This document shows positions 15,816 through 22,992 of a stretch of 38,358 nucleotides of DNA, piece by piece; position 1 is the stretch's first letter; each line of letters starts with the position of its first letter. The stretch is taken from contig JASJCY010000040.1 in NCBI GenBank assembly GCA_030065825.1, positions 1 through 38,358 of the forward strand, given 5' to 3'. The notes beneath the pieces were generated by a model. That model did no database searches and had not been told where the DNA came from. It saw only the letters and a list, made by a program, of their open reading frames with translations. This DNA comes from Nostocaceae cyanobacterium. Its GTDB lineage: Bacteria; Cyanobacteriota; Cyanobacteriia; Cyanobacteriales; Nostocaceae. Made by a program: the position numbers and the translations under genes.

Positions 15816-16568
15816 ATGGCTTCTCCTTTACCCGGTATGAATCCTTATCTGGAAAACCCACAATTATGGTCAGAATTTCATAGTCGGATGATTGTAGCTA
15901 TTGCAGATGCACTGAATGATTGTCTCAGTCGAGATTACCGTGTAGCTGTGGAAAAGCGGGTATATCTCAGCGAAAATCGGGAAAGTGTACTGGTGGGTAT
16001 TCCAGATGTGTCTGTGACTGCTTCTACCCAGAATCAAAGTAAATTTAACACCACTGCGGTAGTTCAACCCTTAAACGTTGAGATTCCCATAGCAGAGGAA
16101 GTTCATGAACGATATTTGGAAATTCGTGAAGGTGCTACGGGAAGGGTAATAACTACTATTGAACTACTATCACCTAAAAATAAACGTTCTGGTCAAGGAC
16201 CTAATGTTTATTTGCAAAAAAGACGAAAGATTCTCACCAGTCAGACCCATTTCATTGAAATTGATTTGTTGCGTGGTGGTGAACCTTTACCGATAATTGG
16301 GGCAGTTCTATCTGATTATCGCATATTAATTAGTCGCAGTTCCCACCGTCCCCAAGCTCAATTGTACGCTTTTAATATCAGACAAACCATACCAGCTTTT
16401 CCCATTCCTCTACGTGCTGGAGAAACAGAACCATTACTAGATTTACAACCCCTGTTACATCAAGTATACGACCGTGCGAGGTTTGAACTTGCAATTGATT
16501 ATAGTCAGTCTTGTCGTCCTAAGTTATCCCCAGAGGATGAAGCGTGGGTGAGAGGTTTCTTGCTGTGA
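15816..16568 (+). CDS. DUF4058 family protein
   Basis: 250 residues from ATG 15816 (MASPLPGMNPYLENPQLW), the conserved start of DUF4058 proteins; an in-frame ATG at 15795 gives seven extra residues of non-family sequence. Further marks: FHSRMIVAIADALND, YRVAVEKRVYLSE, IPDVSVT, TTIELLSPKNKRSGQG and the C-terminal LSPEDEAWVRGFLL. The family is expanded in filamentous cyanobacteria and planctomycetes and resembles the nuclease-like Uma2 group in layout (conserved PDV and E-LSP-K), but its function is unknown. Divergent from spermidine synthase, with about 140 bp between starts. Confidence 0.8.
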   Translation: MASPLPGMNPYLENPQLWSEFHSRMIVAIADALNDCLSRDYRVAVEKRVYLSENRESVLVGIPDVSVTASTQNQSKFNTTAVVQPLNVEIPIAEEVHERYLEIREGATGRVITTIELLSPKNKRSGQGPNVYLQKRRKILTSQTHFIEIDLLRGGEPLPIIGAVLSDYRILISRSSHRPQAQLYAFNIRQTIPAFPIPLRAGETEPLLDLQPLLHQVYDRARFELAIDYSQSCRPKLSPEDEAWVRGFLL

Positions 16569-16599
16569 AAAAATATCGTGAAAAATTTTCGTCAAAAAT

Positions 16600-16989
16600 T
16601 TAATCTTCGTTTGTTACAGGTAGGCTATAAATCAAAGATTGTTTAATTATTGCTGCTAATTGTGATTTATCGATTTGACTTTCCGCAACTTCTAAAACCA
16701 AATTATATAACTCATCATTTGATAAAGTTAAACCATAATTATTTACTCTTAAAAATGCATCCATGACACCCAATGCTGTACGTTTATTACCATCAATAAA
16801 TGGGTGATTTTTACAAAGATGATACAAATATGCTGCTGCTTGTTCTGAAAGTGTAGCATGAAGCAATTCTCCAAAAAAAGAAGCCTGTGGTTGAGAAAGT
16901 GCAGATTCCAAAAGTCCTTTATCTCTCAAACCAAAGCTTCCACCATATTTTTCAATTAAAAAATCATGAATTGCAATAGCTTCTTGCAT
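16600..16989 (-). CDS. Doc-like Fic-domain toxin
   Basis: 129 residues from ATG 16989 (MQEAIAIHDFLIEKYGG); the longer reading to 17082 overlaps the upstream gene in another frame and is rejected. The Fic motif is HPFIDGNKRTA, with the catalytic His, the Asp and the NKR anion-binding part all present; the start pattern AIHDFLIEKYGGSFGLRDKG is that of Doc. Doc phosphorylates elongation factor Tu; other Fic proteins AMPylate targets. The stop of the antitoxin gene is ten bases upstream on the same strand, so it is an antitoxin-first operon. The active site looks intact, so the toxin is probably functional. Confidence 0.85.
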   Translation of the reverse strand: MQEAIAIHDFLIEKYGGSFGLRDKGLLESALSQPQASFFGELLHATLSEQAAAYLYHLCKNHPFIDGNKRTALGVMDAFLRVNNYGLTLSNDELYNLVLEVAESQIDKSQLAAIIKQSLIYSLPVTNED

Positions 16990-16999
16990 ATTGACGAAC

Positions 17000-17638
17000 T
17001 TAGGATTCAGCAAGACGACGGTAAACCTCAGAGTAATCTTTCTCGGAAGCCAAAAAAGCCTTAAAAACTTCTGACTCCCCAACGTCTGATTTTACCTTTG
17101 ATGTATTTACATCGGAATCTATTCCAGAAAAGTTTGCTGTTTGTTCCAGTGGAGGTGTTGGAATTTCATATTTGCTAGAATCTGCAACCAAAAATTGCAA
17201 ATTATCTGCTTCAATACACAAGCAGAAATATGCTCTCATGGCTTCCTGGGTTATAATTCCTTGGGGATAAGCATTAATCCACGTTGGTTCTTTATGGGTT
17301 TGTTCTCGCAGTGCGTAAGGGTCTAGATTCCCCAATTTAGAATATACTCCATTGAGCAATACAGTATGGCGTTTTGTATAGATCGAACCATCAAAATTAT
17401 TAGGAGATGGAATCGGTGATGCTCTATAACATTTATACTTTTGCCATAACTCTTTTATGACAGGTCCATGTTCCCAAGCAACTATAGCTTCTGCAAATAA
17501 AGGCTCATCGTACAACGCAAGATGAAACCCTTGTGCATAATAAACAAGTTTTTGCAGCTTGAGTTGAGTAACTGTACTTAAAGATGACCTATTCGCAGAC
17601 CAAATTAAGTAATCTGCTACATGAAAACAGGTTAACAG
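17000..17638 (-). CDS. Panacea-domain (SocA-like, DUF4065) antitoxin, CTG start
   Basis: The only in-frame ATG (17515) would remove the conserved N-terminus. Reading on upstream gives TCFHVADYLIWSANRSSLST, TQLKLQKLVYYAQGFHLALY and then DEPLFAEAIVAWEHGPV, the full Panacea start. A stop precedes at 17641, and the only codons left are CTG (17638) and TTA. CTG has a perfect GGAGG eight bases upstream, so it is the most likely start, giving 212 residues. Panacea domains are promiscuous antitoxin domains paired with many toxins, including Fic/Doc proteins. After a variable linker (about 145-180) the C-terminal tail, VFKAFLASEKDYSEVYRRLA, may contact the toxin. It is followed by doc after ten bases. 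Confidence 0.8.
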   Translation of the reverse strand: MLTCFHVADYLIWSANRSSLSTVTQLKLQKLVYYAQGFHLALYDEPLFAEAIVAWEHGPVIKELWQKYKCYRASPIPSPNNFDGSIYTKRHTVLLNGVYSKLGNLDPYALREQTHKEPTWINAYPQGIITQEAMRAYFCLCIEADNLQFLVADSSKYEIPTPPLEQTANFSGIDSDVNTSKVKSDVGESEVFKAFLASEKDYSEVYRRLAES

Positions 17639-17646
17639 CTACCTCA

Positions 17647-17653
17647 CCTCCTT
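17647..17653 (-). promoter_or_regulatory. Shine-Dalgarno that decides the CTG start of the Panacea gene
   Basis: Minus strand AAGGAGG, then the eight bases TGAGGTAG, then CTG. No ATG, GTG or TTG occurs in the correct frame at this distance. The UAG inside the spacer is in frame and closes the reading frame upstream. Confidence 0.7.
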
Positions 17654-17771
17654 CGCGTTGTATTTTGTTATGTCTACAAGTACTTATAGGATACGAAATT
17701 TTAAGTCATAATTACGCCAAATCCAGATAATATTTACAATAAGTTTGTACTATTGTCATTTTCAGAAATCT

Positions 17772-19583
17772 TCAAAATGGCGTTTCCACCCGCAAATGCA
17801 CCCTTTCCCCCAATTGCGGATGCTGAAAATACAATTCCCTCGCGTGTAAATGCAAGCGACTCACACCAGCACCACACCCATAAAGCTGATCTCCTAAAAT
17901 CGGAACTCCCAACCCCTTCTCATCCGCAGCATGAACCCTTAACTGATGGGTACGTCCTGTTAATGGTATCAACTCCACACGAGTATATAGCGCTTGTGTT
18001 AAATTGCTAAAAAGCTTGTGGGGTGGGCATCCCTGCCCGCTATTTTGTATACTATAATTTCCCTCCTTTCCTATGACTCGGAAATTAGTTACACTTGGCT
18101 TTCCATATTCCCAGTTAACTTCCTGATAAGGACGATTTTCTGGATTTCCCCACAACGGTAATTCAATTACACCCTGTTCAGTATTTACCACAGCAGAAAG
18201 CACTGCTTCATAAACCTTGTGAACTTGTCGTTTTTGGAACTGCTGACTAACTTGTTTATAGCTTTGCAAATCACGCGCTAGTAACAAAATCCCAGAAGTT
18301 TCTTCATCCAAACGATGTACACTAAGTAATCTTTCACCATCTGGCAATAAATTACGTAAACGGCTAACAACGCTATCTTGGTTGTGATAATAACGACCAG
18401 GAACCGATAGTAATCCTGGGGGTTTGTTGACAGCAATTAACCATTCATCTTCGTAAATTATGGGAATCTCTGCCTTAGTTAATTCTACCCTCAGGCTCAA
18501 GCCTGGGGCTATACAAACTAAGCCTGTCTTCACAGACTTGGTTTCTGTAGCAGCACCCTTTAGGGTATCGGCTTTGTTATTAGTTGATTTACCTTGGGAC
18601 AACCCCGACAGCAAAAACCCCATCAAAGGTTGACAGCGTTCCCTACAAGCACCGTAAAATTCTCCTGGGACTTTATCACCATTCCTAGAACCCCACCAAA
18701 ATTCAGCCATTCCTAAGGGCTTTAAACCATGGGTAGCAGCATAATGTAATAACTTGGGGGCACAACAGTCCCCAGTACCCGTTGGTAAGCCTTGTGGCAT
18801 CAATTCCTGTAACGTTTGCGATCGCCCCCCAAAATTCATTAACGAGTAAGCAGCGTGCATTTGCCCTTGCAGTTGTCGGGATAATTCCTTGCGCTGTTGT
18901 TTTAGTTCCCGCATCCGCATATCTGCATTATCAATCTCTTGCTTCAGGGGTTTTAGAACTTCATCCCGTTCCCCTTTCAGTAACTTACGTTCAATGCCAT
19001 CACCACGGCTTTCTTCCTCCAGTTTCTCTAGCGCTATAGTAAGCGGATATCCACAAAGGGTTTCGTAAAGTATCTGGCGTTTTTCTTTTCGTTGCTGCTT
19101 GCGATCGCTATGTCTAGTACTCATTTGCTGTAACCGTACCTGAAACTCTAGCGCTATAGTTTCATAACGCTGTCGTTGGGGAAGTTGCTGGAGTTGTATT
19201 AGTTCTTGTTTAATATTTTCCAGTTCCCCTAATGTTCTGGCTTCCTGTAATGCAACTTCTTCTCGTCCAGGAATTGGTGTCACCCAACCCTCAAGTGCAC
19301 TACAACCATTCAATAAACCTGAAAATGCTTTAAGTATTCTTTGCTGACCATCTGGCATTTCTACCAGTAATATCCCGTACATCTTACCTTCACAGGAATA
19401 GATTTCATCCTCAGCAAGATGTTGCATTAATCCATAGGCGATTTTTTCAGCCAAAGGGGTGCGGGGTAATCGCAAGAGTTCCCCAGTTTGAGGACAATAC
19501 CCTTGATAGTAATAGCTGGGAGATGAATTGTTAACTGTAGCGTTGGGGTTGATAAAGTCTGAGACTGGATGTAGAAGTACCAT
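17772..19583 (-). CDS. RluA-family pseudouridine synthase with long N-terminal extension
   Basis: 603 residues. The catalytic part is C-terminal (about 385-603): IPIIYEDEWLIAVNKPPGLL, the active-site HRLDEETSGILLLARD (catalytic Asp), TRVELIPLTGRTHQLRVHAA and GDQLYG. It converts uridine to pseudouridine in rRNA or tRNA; the exact target cannot be read from sequence. The 380-residue N-terminal part carries a coiled coil (around 110-245) and DCCAPKLLHYAATHGLKPLG, a layout shared by a group of long cyanobacterial and proteobacterial RluA proteins. Two stretches come from repeat DNA: TGLVCIAPGLSLRVEL before the domain and GQGCPPHKLF within it. Divergent from the Dus gene. Both partners modify RNA. 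Confidence 0.85.
   Translation of the reverse strand: MVLLHPVSDFINPNATVNNSSPSYYYQGYCPQTGELLRLPRTPLAEKIAYGLMQHLAEDEIYSCEGKMYGILLVEMPDGQQRILKAFSGLLNGCSALEGWVTPIPGREEVALQEARTLGELENIKQELIQLQQLPQRQRYETIALEFQVRLQQMSTRHSDRKQQRKEKRQILYETLCGYPLTIALEKLEEESRGDGIERKLLKGERDEVLKPLKQEIDNADMRMRELKQQRKELSRQLQGQMHAAYSLMNFGGRSQTLQELMPQGLPTGTGDCCAPKLLHYAATHGLKPLGMAEFWWGSRNGDKVPGEFYGACRERCQPLMGFLLSGLSQGKSTNNKADTLKGAATETKSVKTGLVCIAPGLSLRVELTKAEIPIIYEDEWLIAVNKPPGLLSVPGRYYHNQDSVVSRLRNLLPDGERLLSVHRLDEETSGILLLARDLQSYKQVSQQFQKRQVHKVYEAVLSAVVNTEQGVIELPLWGNPENRPYQEVNWEYGKPSVTNFRVIGKEGNYSIQNSGQGCPPHKLFSNLTQALYTRVELIPLTGRTHQLRVHAADEKGLGVPILGDQLYGCGAGVSRLHLHARELYFQHPQLGERVHLRVETPF
18010..18060. repeat. GGGCATCCCTGCCC palindrome inside the RluA coding region
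   Basis: GTGGGGTGGGCATCCCTGCC followed by CGCTATTTTGTATACTATAA, the same intergenic repeat type seen at 7399, 35435 and 35836, lies in frame within the gene and encodes roughly NYSIQNSGQGCPPHKLF on the minus strand. A second palindrome (CAGGCTTGAGCCTG context) lies at about 18490-18520 in the same gene. Confidence 0.75.
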
Positions 19584-19595
19584 TTCAAATATACG

Positions 19596-19676
19596 TAGGA
19601 TGCGTTAGCCAAAGGCTAACGCACCAATCTAGCTTCTGGTGCGTTATTCTACGGGATAACACACCCTACATATACT
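19596..19676. repeat. Palindromic repeat in the RluA-Dus divergent promoter region
   Basis: GCGTTAGCCAAAGGCTAACGC is a near-perfect hairpin, followed by GGTGCGTTATTCTACGGGAT and an ACCCTACAT that pairs with GTAGGAT at the left. It fills most of the 114-bp gap between the two start codons. Confidence 0.65.
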
Positions 19677-19697
19677 TAAATTTTTCAACAATCAAAT

Positions 19698-20714
19698 ATG
19701 ATTCCTATATCCCCCACCCTCCAATCTCGACTCTCCACACCCCTGAAAATTGGTTCTGTGGAGGTCAAAAGCCGAGTTTTGCAATCTCCCCTATCCGGTG
19801 TCACAGACCTCGTATTTCGCCGCTTAGTGCGTCGCTATGCACCAGATTCAATGATGTATACCGAGATGGTAAGCGCGACAGAATTGCACCATGTCAAGGA
19901 ACTACCAAAAATTATGGAGGTAGATCCCCAGGAAAGACCAATTAGTATTCAGCTATTTGACTGTCGTCCAGATTTTTTGGCAGAAGCAGCACAAAAGGCT
20001 GTAGCTGAAGCTGCGGATACCATTGATATTAATATGGGCTGTCCAGTCAATAAAATCACTAAAAAGGGTGGTGGTTCTTCTCTGTTACGGCAACCGGAAG
20101 TAGCAGAAGCTATTGTTAAAGAAGTAGTAAATGCAGTAAATGTACCTATAACAGTAAAAACTCGCATTGGCTGGAATGATGAGGAAATTACTATCATAGA
20201 TTTTGCTAAAAGAATGCAGGATGCTGGGGCAAAAATGATTACGGTACACGGACGCACTCGCGCCCAAGGTTATAACGGTAACGCTCGTTGGGAATGGATT
20301 GCCAAGGTGAAACAAGTGCTTTCTATACCCGTAATTGCTAATGGTGATATCTTTTCGGTAGAGTCGGCGATACAATGTTTGGAAGTCACTGGTGCAGATG
20401 GGGTAATGTGTTCTAGGGGAACTTTGGGTTATCCGTTTTTGGTGGGAGAAATTGATTATTTCCTCAAAACTGGGGAGAAGTTACCATCACCCACACCCAT
20501 TCAGCGTTTGCAATGTGCAAAGGAACATTTACAGGCTTTATGGGAATACAAGGGAGAAAGGGGTATTCGTCAAGCACGTAAGCACATGACTTGGTATGCG
20601 AAAGGCTTTGATGGTGCTGCACATTTACGAGAACAGTTGAGTGTAATTGAAACTGTCCACCAGGGTGTGGACTTAATTGAGTTAGCGATCGCACAATTAG
20701 GGAATAAGGAATAA
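19698..20714 (+). CDS. dusB: tRNA-dihydrouridine synthase (DusB-type)
   Basis: 338 residues. FMN-dependent enzyme that reduces uridines in tRNA. Marks: LQSPLSGVTDLVFRRLVRRY, the FMN/RNA site IDINMGCPVNKITKKGGGSS (with the catalytic Cys), ITVKTRIGW, ITVHGRTRAQGY, IPVIANGDIFS and GADGVMCSRG. The C-terminal RQARKHMTWYAKGF is the helical tRNA-binding part. The last codons and the stop (GGG AAT AAG GAA TAA) are made by the first units of the heptamer repeat tract that follows, so the tract has defined the C-terminus. ATG at 19698. The Dus family is certain; the B subtype is the best fit. Confidence 0.9.
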   Translation: MIPISPTLQSRLSTPLKIGSVEVKSRVLQSPLSGVTDLVFRRLVRRYAPDSMMYTEMVSATELHHVKELPKIMEVDPQERPISIQLFDCRPDFLAEAAQKAVAEAADTIDINMGCPVNKITKKGGGSSLLRQPEVAEAIVKEVVNAVNVPITVKTRIGWNDEEITIIDFAKRMQDAGAKMITVHGRTRAQGYNGNARWEWIAKVKQVLSIPVIANGDIFSVESAIQCLEVTGADGVMCSRGTLGYPFLVGEIDYFLKTGEKLPSPTPIQRLQCAKEHLQALWEYKGERGIRQARKHMTWYAKGFDGAAHLREQLSVIETVHQGVDLIELAIAQLGNKE

Positions 20715-20862
20715 GGAATAAGTAATAAGTAATAAGTAATAAGGAATAAGGAATAAGGAATAAGGAATAAGGAATAAGGAATAAGGAATAAGGAATAAGG
20801 AATCAGGAATAAGGAATAAGGAATAAGGAATAAGGAATAAGGAATCAGGAATAAGGAATAAG
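20701..20862 (+). repeat. Heptamer short tandem repeat (GGAATAA)n
   Basis: About 23 units of GGAATAA with scattered variants (GTAATAA three times, GGAATCA twice). It begins inside the last codons of the Dus gene. It is a classic STRR of filamentous cyanobacteria. The two minus-strand ORFs through it (SLFLIPYSLFLIPYS) are by-products. Confidence 0.95.
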
Positions 20863-20879
20863 TGTTTTGGTTCTCCCAC

Positions 20880-21490
20880 AGTGTGACTTTACCCATATAA
20901 TGGTCAAATTTTGAATCATATCTTGACCAAAACCTAACCTAATTTCGAGGCTTTCAGCCAATCTTTAAGTTAGTGTTGTGAATCAAATAATGACCACAAG
21001 TCTTTAAAGTTAGGACTTACGCAACTGGCACATTTTTTCTTGTAGGGTGTGTGACGCTACGAAACGATGTGAACGTAGAAATAAGACTTCGGACCTCACG
21101 CACCAGCTACCAATTATGACACTATCGTAAGTCCTGAAACTGCATCATAACATGACCAAAAATTTAATTTATTATTTGTTCAAAAAGTGAGCATTCAGAC
21201 TCTTAAAAATGAAGTGAAATTTTAAACTTTCGGACTATATATGGTTCAAAACGACTAATTTATGGTTCAAAATCGTTTTCAATTTTTAAATTGAGAGATT
21301 ATACCTTCACTACATACTTCGCTTTCACTGCCCTATCTATTTTTTAATACAAATTAACTATAAAATCTAACTTTTTTACTATGCTTAAGTCTTGAGGTTT
21401 TAAACTCCATTTATAGATTTGAAGCATATGTTGTCCTATTAAATTTTGAAGCATATCGTCACCGTTTCGCCAACTTATGGTTCAAATCAC
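20880..21490. other. Gene-free region with spaced degenerate 20-bp repeats
   Basis: About 610 bp without an ORF. Direct repeats of a GAATCATATCTTGACCAAAA type occur at 20912, 20980, 21142, 21421 and 21449 (the last three are weaker). TATGGTTCAAAA-type repeats are at 21240, 21261 and 21476. The first repeat also forms TGGTCAA...TTGACCA with 20901. Spaced sites like this are seen in transposon ends and in operators. Confidence 0.5.
21011..21136. repeat. MITE-like element with AGGACTTACG ends
   Basis: TAGGACTTACGCAACTGG at the left and TATCGTAAGTCCTGA at the right are inverse complements over AGGACTTACG. The interior GTAGGGTGTGTGACGCTACG has no ORF. It lies within the spaced-repeat region. Confidence 0.7.
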
Positions 21491-21516
21491 ACACACATTT
21501 TTTCGTTCACCCCCCA

Positions 21517-21630
21517 TTACCAATTACCAATTACCAATTACCAATTACCAATTACCAATTACCAATTACCAATTACCAATTACCAATTACCAATTACCAA
21601 TTACCAATTACCAATTACCAATTACCAATT
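21517..21630 (+). repeat. Heptamer short tandem repeat (CCAATTA)n
   Basis: About 16 perfect units of ATTACCA/CCAATTA, ending 11 bases from the DUF2059 stop codon. ORFs reading through it (LPITNYQLPITNYQ) are artefacts. Confidence 0.95.
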
Positions 21631-21640
21631 TAATATGTTT

Positions 21641-22135
21641 TTATGGACGGCGTAAATATCCTTCCGCTTCCAATTTATTAATCACTCTTTCTGCGACTTT
21701 TTTACCATATGTTTGACCAATTTGTACAGATTCTTGCATAATTTGCGGCATCACACGAATGGTTTTCTTACCCAAAGGAGTTTCATAAAAATCTAGCATT
21801 CCTTTGATTTCTTCGTTAGTAAAATATTTACTATAAATAGGGATAATTTGTTCTAGCATTTCGTCATAATTTATTTCTTCTTGCAACGAATCCCAAAATT
21901 TTTGAGGTACTTGAGGCAAATTAGACTTCATATTAGCCAACATTTGGGTTGTTATCTGCTGAGAAATCTGTTTCGTACCTGTGATTTCCAGTAGTTTTTT
22001 AATATTATTGATTTTTTCTGTTTCTTGATTGCTAGAAAGTATATTTACATTATTTAGAGTTTGCGCTACCGCTACACCATTGAAAGTAGTGAATATTGAA
22101 AGCAGCAATGTTGAAACAAAAAGTTTAATTTTCAT
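21641..22135 (-). CDS. DUF2059 secreted protein
   Basis: 164 residues. A signal peptide is evident: MKIKLFVSTLLLSIFTTF then NGVAVAQ with a likely cut after AQA-like VAVAQ at about 25. The mature part follows DUF2059: IKKLLEITGTKQISQQITTQ, then YDEMLEQIIPIYSKYFTNEE, IKGMLDFYETPLGKK and PQIMQESVQIGQ. The family is helical, periplasmic and of unknown function. The stop is followed within 11 bases by the CCAATTA repeat tract, which may have replaced its terminator. Start ATG 22135; downstream region leftwards has no other gene for 900 bp. Confidence 0.85.
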   Translation of the reverse strand: MKIKLFVSTLLLSIFTTFNGVAVAQTLNNVNILSSNQETEKINNIKKLLEITGTKQISQQITTQMLANMKSNLPQVPQKFWDSLQEEINYDEMLEQIIPIYSKYFTNEEIKGMLDFYETPLGKKTIRVMPQIMQESVQIGQTYGKKVAERVINKLEAEGYLRRP

Positions 22136-22287
22136 ATATTATTTGGCGTGACTTTATAAATAAGTTTTTTCTTTATCTTTTTTCAACATCTATAATTAAT
22201 AATTAATGTCAAATTAAAATGTCAAAGGGAAGGAAGAGGGTTTGAGCGGTTTTATGTTTGTGTTGAAGCTTGCACTCCTACCAAACT

Positions 22288-22560
22288 TTACTCGTCGTAA
22301 ACGACGGGGAACTTAAATACACTTGAGTTGTTAGAAGATTTGTTCAATTTCTTGGGCACAGAAACCATTATTCTTTGCATTTCATCAACTTCATTCATTG
22401 CTGAGCGAAAATAGTTGAGGTTCACGCTTCTAAACCAACTCGTTTCGTTGCAATTAGAGCGTTGTGTATCAAGTTCTCTCAAGCTGCCTAAAGCTATTTG
22501 AAGAAAACGAAAATACTCATTGTTTGTTACTAGTTCGTCCTACACCATTGAGCGATGTTT
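22288..22560 (-). pseudogene. Remnant of a four-helix-bundle (S23/IVP-like) gene
   Basis: Reading leftwards, NEYFRFLQIALGSLRELDTQ (around 22525-22466) is the hallmark of four-helix-bundle proteins of the 23S rRNA intervening-sequence type, and the end EVDEMQRIMVSVPKKLN fits their last helix. Upstream, GRTSN is present but in another frame, separated by extra bases (AAACA), and a TAG closes the frame; the N-terminal half is missing. So only a broken C-terminal half remains. The same half, without the extra bases, is repeated at 26016-26110. The family is also related to DGR accessory protein Avd, but this fragment looks like the ordinary type. Confidence 0.6.
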
Positions 22561-22584
22561 GAACTAACTAGCTATATTTTAGCA

Positions 22585-22755
22585 CTTCTTCCTTGTTCCT
22601 TCTTCCTTGTTCCTTCTTCCTTGTTCCTTCTTCCTTGTTCCTTCTTCCTTGTTCCTTCTTCCTTCTTCCTTGTTCCTTCTTCCTTATTCCTTCTTCCTTG
22701 TTCCTTCTTCCTTGTTCCTTCTTCCTTGTTCCTTCTTCCTTGTTCCTTCTTCCTT
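22585..22755 (+). repeat. Short tandem repeat, CTTCCTT/GTTCCTT units
   Basis: About 24 heptamers, mostly alternating CTTCCTT and GTTCCTT (14-bp period). It is followed by the hairpin AAGGTCGAAGACCTT. Part of the composite unit also found at 26016-26194. Confidence 0.9.
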
Positions 22756-22867
22756 AAAGGTCGAAGACCTTCGGTCAAACTAAAAATCCTTATTGTACTA
22801 TTAATTGAATTTGCTGGAGTTTACCAATTGAAAATATATAGAATATCTAAAAGCCTGTTTTTAAATA

Positions 22868-22945
22868 AAAGCGCTCATACTAAAGAAACCAAATTTCTAA
22901 ATCCTGACGAAAGTTTTATATCGATTTTATAAACATCCTCTAAGC
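22868..22945. repeat. Relic right half of the 11814-type MITE
   Basis: TACTAAAGAAACCAAATTTC, then CCTGACGAAAGTTTTATA, then ATTTTATAAACATCCTCT. It matches the right part of the element at 11814-12083 with substitutions. The left end was not found. Confidence 0.6.
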
Positions 22946-22992
22946 ATTTACATTAAAATGTAACACCTTAAAATGTAACACCAAACTCGAAT

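Noticed and set aside
20570-20896. Long minus-strand ORFs encoding SLFLIPYSLFLIPYS repeats
   Set aside because: They are read from the GGAATAA heptamer tract and the end of the Dus gene; a seven-base repeat without stops opens several frames at once.
20880-21490. End of a Tn7-like or CRISPR-associated transposon
   Set aside because: The spaced repeats are suggestive, but no tnsB, tnsC, tniQ or cas gene is nearby and the repeat does not match an end I can recall; kept only as an open observation.
21446-21716. ORFs encoding LPITNYQLPITNYQ repeats
   Set aside because: By-product of the CCAATTA tract; no start signal and no conserved part.
22555-22932. ORFs through the CTTCCTT tract on both strands
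   Set aside because: Low-complexity products of the repeat, starting in decayed coding DNA.
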